Positions 1-5,270 of a stretch of DNA of 12,288 nt are shown here, one piece after another (the first letter of the stretch is position 1; every line of letters begins with the position of its first letter). Position numbers and translations under genes: made by a program. The stretch lies in contig JACQXH010000274.1 of the NCBI GenBank assembly GCA_016208845.1, positions 7,305-19,592 of the forward strand. Reading direction: 5' to 3'. Source of the stretch: Nitrospirota bacterium. GTDB taxonomy: Bacteria; Nitrospirota; Thermodesulfovibrionia; UBA6902; BMS3Bbin08. Below the pieces are notes generated by a model that searched no databases, had not been told where the DNA came from, and was given only the letters and a program-made list of their open reading frames with translations.

Positions 1-1223
1 ACCGGGATAAACGACAGCGGGTCATATACCTCCACCCTTGTCTCACGTCTTTTCGAGAGAGAAAAGATGTCTGTGTCAGGGTCCACTTTTATGGCCCTCA
101 TACCCGTCCCAACATAGATCCTTTTCACAACAGCTAACGATACGGGGTCAATAACGGTCAAATAAGATGACAGCTCATGGATCACATAAAGCCTGTCTCC
201 AGTCCTGTTGAACTGGCCTCTCAAAGGGCCCGGTTCGGACGAAACTGCAGTAACAACGGCCCTGTTAGCCAGATCTATCACAGAAATAGTATTTGAGATA
301 GTGTTGAACACATAAGCCCTTTTCCCGGCAGGGTCTATCAGTACCGAATTTGGAGCATTTCCCACATTTAACCTGCTAACCTCCAGGAGGCCCAGGGGAT
401 CTATTACGCTTACAGTGTTTGACCCCCTGTTTGCTGTCAGCAGGAGCTTTCCGTCAGGGCTTAGGGCAGGTTCCTGCGGGCTGTCACCTGAGCCAAGCCA
501 GACCCTGTTTATGACCTCGCCAGACAAGACGTCGATAACATCGACCGCATCATCCCCTGAAAGCGCGACATACGCCTTTTTAAGCCGTTGGTTAAGGGCT
601 ATGCCTCTTGGTTCCCTGCCTGTGGCAATGACGCCTGTAACCTGCATGGCCCTTTTATCAAAAAGCAGTATGGTATTAGATGAAGGATCAGCCACATATC
701 CCGTAAGGTCTGTTAATGGTCTTTCCGGTATAGCGACAGAAAACGATGGCGTAAATCTGAACTTATTTATGGACTGTGAATAGTTAAATGCGAGTGCAAA
801 GACGAGCGGTTTGCCGGTGCTTAAATTAAAGGGGAAATCTATTTTTACGGGCTTGTCTGGAACAAGCAGTGACGCGGGCCCCTCTTCACCTTCTAAAGAG
901 GCCCTGCTGATGCTGAATGAAAATCCTGAATAATGACCCGGCACGACCCTGCCTTCTGCGATGAGCCTTTGCCTCTTAATATCATTTCCTTTAATCTCAG
1001 AAATTGACAATGATACAGGGATTAATGAGCCGTCATCCCTCACGACAGATATCTGTTCAATATTAAACGTCAGCTTGTCGGCTTCCTGTGTCACGGGCTG
1101 CAGATACAGCAGGACTTTTTCTCCCCTGCCCTCATCTTCAGGAGGCGTTCTCAGTAGCGCAGATCTTTTCTGACATCCTGAGAAAACTATGAGAACAATA
1201 AAAGATATGATCAAATTTTTCAT
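1..1223 (-). CDS. YVTN-type beta-propeller lipoprotein, partial (C-terminus beyond the left edge)
   Basis: The minus strand is open from ATG at 1223 to the window edge (407 codons, no stop). The start has AGGAAAGG at 1237-1230, six bases upstream. Residues 1-17 form a lipoprotein signal: a short basic start, a hydrophobic run, then FSGC with the lipidated Cys at 17; Gln at +2 fits outer-membrane sorting. Residues of roughly 20-170 look like an all-beta N-terminal domain. After that come repeated blades of the YVTN/surface-layer type, recognisable by phrases such as NTVSVIDP, NTISVIDL and LTVIDPVSLAVVKRI, each followed by a G-x-x-P-type turn and a xxxPDGKxLxxAN-like strand. No haem motif or catalytic residue is visible. 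It follows the OmcS-like gene on the same strand but lies behind a terminator, so it probably has its own promoter. I infer an envelope scaffold or docking role for the cytochrome system; the family alone does not prove it. Confidence 0.85.
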   Translation of the reverse strand, partial: MKNLIISFIVLIVFSGCQKRSALLRTPPEDEGRGEKVLLYLQPVTQEADKLTFNIEQISVVRDDGSLIPVSLSISEIKGNDIKRQRLIAEGRVVPGHYSGFSFSISRASLEGEEGPASLLVPDKPVKIDFPFNLSTGKPLVFALAFNYSQSINKFRFTPSFSVAIPERPLTDLTGYVADPSSNTILLFDKRAMQVTGVIATGREPRGIALNQRLKKAYVALSGDDAVDVIDVLSGEVINRVWLGSGDSPQEPALSPDGKLLLTANRGSNTVSVIDPLGLLEVSRLNVGNAPNSVLIDPAGKRAYVFNTISNTISVIDLANRAVVTAVSSEPGPLRGQFNRTGDRLYVIHELSSYLTVIDPVSLAVVKRIYVGTGMRAIKVDPDTDIFSLSKRRETRVEVYDPLSFIP

Positions 1224-1489
1224 GATGGACCTTTCCTGATGTTGTAAACCTTCAGTTACGGGAAATATAGTATGTCTTAAAGAAGGATTCCCGATCCCGA
1301 AGCATCGGGAGAAATCACAGCCAAAAGACAAAAATATTTTATTCTCCTTTGTATTCCCGACTCTTCGGGATCATGTCAACTTGTTTAATACGTCTAAATA
1401 TTAACAGTTGTCATTCCGGCGTGCCTGCCGGTCCGGAATCTTTCCTTTGTATTAATTCAAATCTAATCGAAAACACATCAAAATTCAAG
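1224..1489. repeat. Gap between genes with three short palindromic repeats
   Basis: No gene is supported here. Three hairpin repeats are visible. Positions 1287-1311 contain CCCGAT...ATCGGG around CCCGAAGC. Positions 1355-1370 contain TCCCGA-CTCT-TCGGGA, a perfect 6-bp stem. Positions 1410-1445 contain GTCATTCCGG...TCCGGAATC followed by TTTCC. The first shares CCCGAAGCATCGGGA with the element near 4307-4340. The third is a relative of one arm of the long palindrome at 9293-9344. They look like REP/BIME-type dispersed intergenic repeats. The promoter of the downstream lipoprotein gene should lie in this gap, but I see no convincing -35/-10 pair. Confidence 0.6.
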
Positions 1490-1518
1490 AAAAAAAAGGG
1501 CCGGCGATTGCCGGCCCT
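1490..1518 (-). terminator. Rho-independent terminator of the OmcS-like cytochrome gene
   Basis: Read on the minus strand, AGGGCCGGC pairs perfectly with GCCGGCCCT: a 9-bp stem, almost all G-C, with a 4-base loop at 1506-1509. It is followed at once by eight consecutive T residues (1497-1490). It lies 30 bases after the stop codon of the cytochrome gene, so that gene ends a transcription unit and is separated from the lipoprotein gene downstream. Confidence 0.93.
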
Positions 1519-1548
1519 GAGATAGTTCGCCTGAATAACGCGAATGTG

Positions 1549-2799
1549 TTAGTCTTTTGCGTGGCACTTGTTGCAGAGGGACCTCTGGTAAGAACCGTAG
1601 GTCATCGGCTTGTCATTGTATGCCTTTGTGGTCTCTGCGACTGTGCGGCCAAGGTTCCACTTTGCTAATGCAGCAGTTGCGTTTGGTGAGTCAGTGCCCG
1701 GCCACAGGCCTTCAACCGCGATCAATTCACCTTCGTTATTCCATCTTGTCATATGCTTCCAGCCGCTTGCATGGGCCCTGTGACAGCTTAAGCACATAAC
1801 CCTGTCGCTTGTTGCAGGTCCGGTAGAAACACTGCCGTTATTGACCGCCTTTGCCTTGAGTGTCGCGAAATCAGTAGTGTTGTCCATCTGGAACGGCACG
1901 ATGGAATCAAATGACGTGGCTGAGGTCCCTGTCATGTTTCCGCTGCCTACATATGCATTGTAGTTAGCTGTAACACTGGTACCCAGTCCCTGGTTAACTG
2001 GGTGGGTCATTTTCGAACTTGAGGCAGAATGCATGTCCGCATGGCAGGTTGCACACCAGTCTGATATGCCTTTTCCATAGGCAACGCGGGTTGGGGTAAC
2101 TGCCTCTGTCCTGTTGTACGTGCTCGGAACTACCGCGTTAAAGACTGCGGTGAATACCTTGCCGCCTGTTCCTGCTCCCTGGGCTGCGTCGCCTCTGAGC
2201 AGACGATATGCGCCTACTGCCTGTCCTGTGGCAGGGACCACGCTCGTGTCATACGAGCCTGAGGCGATGATCGGTCCGCCTGATACGGAAAACGTGCCGT
2301 CAGCAAGTCTTCTTAATTTGCCGTGGTTGTCATGACAGCTGTTGCAGGAGAGCTGTGTTGCGTCCATGTCGCCGCCCGGAGCTGTCAGGTTGGTCCCGTC
2401 AGCATTATAGCCGAAGTCTGCGGCTACGATATTGTGGCCGTGCGTGTCGCCAAGTTCAGTGACTGTGGTCCCGGTCCTTGGACTGTATGTATAGGTCTTC
2501 TTCAGCCATCCAAAGTCTCCGCCCGGGGTCCTGTTGTAAGGCGGCGAACCCGCCGGCATATCTGCATCAGGTGTAACAATGTGGTAGCTACTTGCACCTG
2601 CTGCACCGTGGCAGTTTATACAGGTCGAACTTACGTCAGACCCTGCCAAAAGCGAACTGGCGCTTTTAGCGTCGTGAATATTGTGGCAGCCCATACACTC
2701 GGCGACACCGCCGGCGTGAAAGGCGCCTGCAACGCCGCTTAACCCAAAGGTTATTGCGAACGCCGCAATGAGTATTAAACTCAATTTTACTGTATTCAT
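1549..2799 (-). CDS. omcS: OmcS-like hexahaem c-type cytochrome, predicted extracellular nanowire subunit
   Basis: 416 residues with a Sec signal peptide likely cut after AGA at 26, giving a mature N-terminus FHAGGVAEC. Six CXXCH haem sites lie at residues 35-39, 60-64, 152-156, 249-253, 336-340 and 409-413. From memory of Geobacter sulfurreducens OmcS (also six haems, about 407 mature residues against about 390 here), the same landmarks recur in order: ADMPAG, TPGGDFGW-KKTYT, GHNIVA, CHDNHGK-RR, VGAYR-L, STYNRTEA, TRVAYGKG, WCATCH, CLSCHRAHASG and the C-terminus YQRSLCNKCHAKD. His42 is mature His16, the residue that in OmcS reaches into the neighbouring subunit to ligate a haem, and it is kept, which supports filament formation. 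The product should be secreted and conduct electrons outside the cell. ATG at 2799 follows AGGAGG at 2810-2805. The leader carries a GEMM-I aptamer and the gene ends in a strong terminator. An alternative is a non-polymerising OmcT-like paralogue. Confidence 0.93.
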   Translation of the reverse strand: MNTVKLSLILIAAFAITFGLSGVAGAFHAGGVAECMGCHNIHDAKSASSLLAGSDVSSTCINCHGAAGASSYHIVTPDADMPAGSPPYNRTPGGDFGWLKKTYTYSPRTGTTVTELGDTHGHNIVAADFGYNADGTNLTAPGGDMDATQLSCNSCHDNHGKLRRLADGTFSVSGGPIIASGSYDTSVVPATGQAVGAYRLLRGDAAQGAGTGGKVFTAVFNAVVPSTYNRTEAVTPTRVAYGKGISDWCATCHADMHSASSSKMTHPVNQGLGTSVTANYNAYVGSGNMTGTSATSFDSIVPFQMDNTTDFATLKAKAVNNGSVSTGPATSDRVMCLSCHRAHASGWKHMTRWNNEGELIAVEGLWPGTDSPNATAALAKWNLGRTVAETTKAYNDKPMTYGSYQRSLCNKCHAKD

Positions 2800-2822
2800 T
2801 TTATCCTCCTGTGGATCTTTCT

Positions 2823-2907
2823 CTCCGGCAGCCCGGCCATCCCTGTTATCAGGGACCCGCAGGCTTTGTGCCCCCCGATCTCTCGAGGTTTACCATTTTT
2901 TTCGGAA
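2823..2907 (-). promoter_or_regulatory. GEMM-I (cyclic di-GMP-I class) riboswitch aptamer in the leader of the OmcS-like gene
   Basis: Read on the minus strand, the leader has the GEMM-I layout. P1 pairs UUCCG (2907-2903) with CGGAG (2827-2823). Then comes GGUAAACC (2894-2887), whose CC opens a perfect 6-bp stem CCUCGA/UCGGGG closed by a GAGA (GNRA) tetraloop. Next is GGCACAAAGCC (2872-2862), matching the GACGCAAAGCC core of the Vibrio Vc2 aptamer at the same spacing. A second stem UCCCUG-AUAA-CAGGGA follows, and then the 3' core GGCUGCCG. The A that stacks between the ligand bases (A47 in Vc2) is present at 2867. The position equivalent to Vc2 G20 is G at 2894, which predicts c-di-GMP rather than cGAMP. 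The Shine-Dalgarno AGGAGG lies 13 bases after P1, and no intrinsic terminator intervenes, so control is probably at translation or RNA stability. Confidence 0.82.
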
Positions 2908-2912
2908 GATTT

Positions 2913-2933
2913 GCTGCCGACAAAGCCGGCAGC
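2913..2933 (-). promoter_or_regulatory. Hairpin upstream of the aptamer with possible alternative pairing
   Basis: On the minus strand GCUGCCG (2933-2927) pairs with CGGCAGC (2919-2913) in a perfect 7-bp stem directly before the aptamer. The 8-mer GCTGCCGG of its 5' arm recurs exactly at 2832-2825 in the 3' strand of the aptamer. The CGGCAGC arm could therefore pair either locally or with the aptamer's 3' strand, which would break P1 and the ligand pocket. No T-tract follows, so it is not a terminator. Confidence 0.5.
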
Positions 2934-2998
2934 GATAATTGCGATACTTTTTAAAAACTTCTCCACACCACCCCCTTTATTGTTATTGATCAAGGACC

Positions 2999-3955
2999 TT
3001 ATGCCCCTCCTTGTTTTTGGCCAGTCGTTAGTTTGAAGACGCTGACCCCTCTTTTCCTGCTCTGGCTTATATATATTTTGTCTTTAAGCATTACCGTGTC
3101 CTTCGGAGCTATAAGCCCGTCCGCTGCAAGGCTGCGGTCGCCAAACTCCGACACGAACTCAAAATCTTTATTAAAGACCATTACCGCGCACTTCAGCGTG
3201 TCGATCACGATGTAATTGCCCGTATCGTCCTTTGTTATCCCTGCTACAACACTGAACTTACCGGGGAGATTCCCTGCCTGCCCAAAGGACCGGAGCTTAT
3301 GGTCAGGAGAAAGCACAAAGGCCCTGAACATAGTAGGTACTGTAAACAGCATGTTCCCGTCGCTGTCGATATCAAAACCAGCCATTTGTTTGCTGTACCT
3401 GTCCTTTTCTTCTAGCTCAAGAAGGGCATTTATGTCATAGCCATCGACAAAAACACCGCTTTCATCAGTTACCGCTATCCTGTTGGCAGGCGCATCAATC
3501 AGATATATTCTTCCTTCGCGGTATCTGATGAGATTAGGAGAAAATTTCGAAAATTCCGGGGGCAGATTTTTGATCTCAATGACTGACTTAAGTTCACCCC
3601 TGTAATTGCAGCGCAGAATTTTATAATTGTCATCCTTTATAGACAGGACGAGGATATCTCCGGCCTTATCTACCGCGACATCAAGTATTCCATCGAGGCT
3701 TCCGTCATCACCAAAACTGTAGATCTCCACGCCCTTATCATTAAACACCTTGACTTCTGACATCCCGATGACATAAAGCTCGCTTCTCTCCCTGTCGATA
3801 GAGAGCCTTACCCAGCTGTAAGGTATCGGGCCGGTGAAGTTCGACAATTTATACAGGAACGCCCCCTGTGTTTTCGCAATGCCTGAGACCGGGACCGCTG
3901 ACAGAAGAAGAGCCATGATGATCACTGGAAGCCTGTTCCTAATTTGTTTCAGCAT
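2999..3955 (-). CDS. NHL-repeat beta-propeller protein, exported
   Basis: The reading frame is open back to 4033, but I place the start at ATG 3955. Its AGAGGA lies nine bases upstream, and the protein then begins MLKQIRNRLPVIIMALLLSA, a normal signal peptide cut near SGIA. ATG 3961 is close behind but has too short a spacing. The product is about 318 residues. NHL blades are visible as repeats of the form VRLSIDRERSELYVI, VFNDKGVEIYSFG, ILDVAVDKAGDILVL, GFDIDSDGNMLF and GITKDDTGNYIVID, ending in a final ISQSRKRGVSVFKL strand. No Cys-haem motif is present. NHL proteins usually act by protein contact. This one is transcribed towards the OmcS-like gene, with the riboswitch leader starting about 90 bases after its stop. 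From memory, NHL or other beta-propeller genes also neighbour omcS and omcE in Geobacter. A chaperone or outer-membrane docking role for the filament is my inference. Confidence 0.85.
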   Translation of the reverse strand: MLKQIRNRLPVIIMALLLSAVPVSGIAKTQGAFLYKLSNFTGPIPYSWVRLSIDRERSELYVIGMSEVKVFNDKGVEIYSFGDDGSLDGILDVAVDKAGDILVLSIKDDNYKILRCNYRGELKSVIEIKNLPPEFSKFSPNLIRYREGRIYLIDAPANRIAVTDESGVFVDGYDINALLELEEKDRYSKQMAGFDIDSDGNMLFTVPTMFRAFVLSPDHKLRSFGQAGNLPGKFSVVAGITKDDTGNYIVIDTLKCAVMVFNKDFEFVSEFGDRSLAADGLIAPKDTVMLKDKIYISQSRKRGVSVFKLTTGQKQGGA

Positions 3956-4081
3956 TATCATAAATCCTCTTGAGTTATTGCTTTTTGAATGACCTTTTTT
4001 CTTTTTCACAACATGTGTAATTGCAACGACCATGCCACATTGTTCCGGATGCTCATTGAAGCATTAAATCAAGCGGTTATA

Positions 4082-4097
4082 TGATTTAGTAAAATCA
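4082..4097. promoter_or_regulatory. Palindrome in the divergent promoter region, possible operator
   Basis: TGATTT-AGTA-AAATCA is a perfect 6-bp dyad about 125 bases before the NHL start at 3955 and 370 bases before the regulator gene. It is AT-rich with no T-tract, so it looks more like a protein-binding dyad than a terminator. No regulator is identified. Confidence 0.3.
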
Positions 4098-4111
4098 AAG
4101 TGCATGGTAGA

Positions 4112-4152
4112 ATCTGGTTGTATAACCAGATGGGCTAGTCGTTTGACCAGAT
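4112..4152. promoter_or_regulatory. Dyad plus direct repeat ACCAGAT, possible operator
   Basis: ATCTGGTT (4112-4119) and AACCAGAT (4124-4131) form a perfect 8-bp dyad with a 4-base spacer. The half-site ACCAGAT occurs again at 4146-4152, 21 bases from the first, which is two helical turns. This arrangement between divergent genes suggests a binding site for a dimeric regulator with an accessory half-site. The regulator is unknown, and the neighbouring receiver-PilZ protein has no visible DNA-binding domain. Confidence 0.35.
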
Positions 4153-4232
4153 TAACCGGACTGCCGGGCCTTATAACAAATTTTCTTTGTGACAGGGATC
4201 TTTTTCAATAATGAGAGAGTAAATCCAAAATT

Positions 4233-4374
4233 AGTGTCTGTTTATAAATAACCCTTGTTTGTCATCCCCGTGAAAACGGGGATCCAGAACATATTGAAAA
4301 CAATGGATTCCCGATTATCCCGAAGCATCGGGACGGGAATGACGGACAAAAAACAGATTTAATAAACAGACTCT
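4233..4374. repeat. MITE-like palindromic element, about 142 bp
   Basis: The ends are imperfect inverted repeats: AGTGTCTGTTTATAAAT at 4233-4249 against the reverse complement of 4358-4374 (14 of 17 match). Inside are two nested hairpins. ATCCCCGT-GAAA-ACGGGGAT (4264-4283) is a perfect 8-bp stem. The second is a two-tier stem with ATTCCCG (4307-4313) against CGGGAAT (4334-4340), enclosing TCCCGA-AGCA-TCGGGA (4318-4333). There is no coding capacity. It sits just before the regulator gene and could supply or disrupt its promoter. With the two dyads at 4082 and 4112 this accounts for most of the 3962-4464 gap; no clear promoter is seen in the rest. Confidence 0.55.
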
Positions 4375-4464
4375 ATTTATATCATCTCCCAAAAGCAGGA
4401 GTAATTAAAAAAACAGGTTTTAGATACTGTGGTACAATTATTGCAGGAATATAATCAGGGCATG

Positions 4465-5148
4465 ATGAATAAAATTCTTATTATTGATGATGAACAGCCG
4501 TTGCTTTATGGCATGTCAAAGGCCCTCAAAAAATTGTGTGCCTTCGAGGGAGAGGTAACGACTGCCGCTAATGGCGCCGTTGCCTTAAAAGAAATCAGTG
4601 AAGGATCTTATGATATATGCTTTCTCGACCTGAACCTGCCTGATTCCGATGGTATAGAAATACTGAGAAGGATAAAAGAGAAGGCCCCTGAAACTACCGT
4701 TGTTATCATGACCGGGGATCATATTAGCAATGATCTGAAAAGAGAGATCGAAAAAGGCGGCGCATCCCTGATAATGGAGAAGCCTGTGGATCTTTTGGAG
4801 GTCAAGGCCTTTATCCGGTATGCACTTGATAAAGAAGGCTCGCGCAACGGACAAATATTCTTCAGAAAAGGTCTTTCTGAAGATAAAAGGAAATTTGAAC
4901 GGATCCCTATTAACAGGGATGTTTTTTATTATCTCTCTGAGGACCCCACTGAGAATAGCAGATTTCATGCGCCTCTGAAAGCTGTTATCATTGATATCAG
5001 CAGAGGCGGGATGGGAATACGGACAAATTATTCCCTAAAGGAGGACCAATTGCTTTCTTTTCATAATGGATTCGAAAACATGTCCGGTATAGTCAAGTGG
5101 ACCAAGTCAGTGGATACTGGTTGCAGGGCCGGGATAATGCTTGTATAA
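4465..5148 (+). CDS. Response regulator with receiver and PilZ (cyclic di-GMP-binding) domains
   Basis: The frame is open from GTG 4429, but receiver domains normally begin a few residues before the first strand, so I start at ATG 4465 (MNKILIIDDE). ATG 4462 is equally possible and CAGGG lies just upstream. The product is 227 residues. The receiver (about 1-122) has the acidic pair D8-D9, phospho-acceptor D55 in FLDLNLPDSDG, T83 in IMTGD and K106 in MEKP, so it should be phosphorylatable. The C-terminal PilZ domain (about 140-227) keeps both c-di-GMP signatures: RxxxR at R142-R146 (RKFER) and DxSxxG at 177-182 (DISRGG). No DNA-binding or enzymatic output domain is seen, so it probably acts by protein contact. 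It heads the plus-strand cluster and diverges from the NHL/OmcS-like genes, which makes it the obvious candidate for linking c-di-GMP to assembly or motility. The cognate kinase is not in the window. Confidence 0.9.
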   Translation: MNKILIIDDEQPLLYGMSKALKKLCAFEGEVTTAANGAVALKEISEGSYDICFLDLNLPDSDGIEILRRIKEKAPETTVVIMTGDHISNDLKREIEKGGASLIMEKPVDLLEVKAFIRYALDKEGSRNGQIFFRKGLSEDKRKFERIPINRDVFYYLSEDPTENSRFHAPLKAVIIDISRGGMGIRTNYSLKEDQLLSFHNGFENMSGIVKWTKSVDTGCRAGIMLV

Positions 5149-5270
5149 TTGTGTTAATAAGTGTCCGATAAACTTCAATAGTGTAATTGAGGACATACAC
5201 GCTTAAAGAAATATTTATAAAACAACCGGCAGGCAGGTATGATTTCAAAATTTTGTATTAAAGGAGTCAA

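Noticed and set aside
415..1173. Plus-strand reading frames over the left 1.2 kb
   Set aside because: They are antisense to an open minus-strand frame with a lipoprotein signal and clear YVTN blades; their translations are Ser/Leu-rich without domain features.
1287..1445. CRISPR array
   Set aside because: The short palindromes differ from each other and are not regularly spaced; they are intergenic repeats.
1557..2742. Plus-strand reading frames antisense to the OmcS-like gene
   Set aside because: Cys-rich translations there are complements of CXXCH codons; the minus-strand protein is unmistakable.
2894..2894. cGAMP-specific (GEMM-Ib) reading of the riboswitch
   Set aside because: The base equivalent to Vc2 position 20 is G here, while cGAMP-selective versions carry A. 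The alignment was made by eye, so the call is provisional.
2796..2993. Small minus-strand reading frame overlapping the cytochrome start by ATGA, with a signal-like stretch after GTG 2966
   Set aside because: It runs straight through the GEMM-I aptamer and its upstream hairpin, whose paired structure explains the sequence better. The TTG start has no good ribosome site and the second half has no protein-like pattern. The hydrophobic stretch remains a curiosity.
3956..4033. N-terminal extension of the NHL protein to the ATG at 4033
   Set aside because: The added residues are a Lys-rich stretch before a complete signal peptide, and there is no ribosome site at 4033, whereas AGAGGA precedes 3955.
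5153..5200. Riboswitch or attenuator before the chaperone gene
   Set aside because: Only a weak TCAAT/ATTGA dyad with TGTCC/GGACA flanks is visible, with no conserved core or T-tract.
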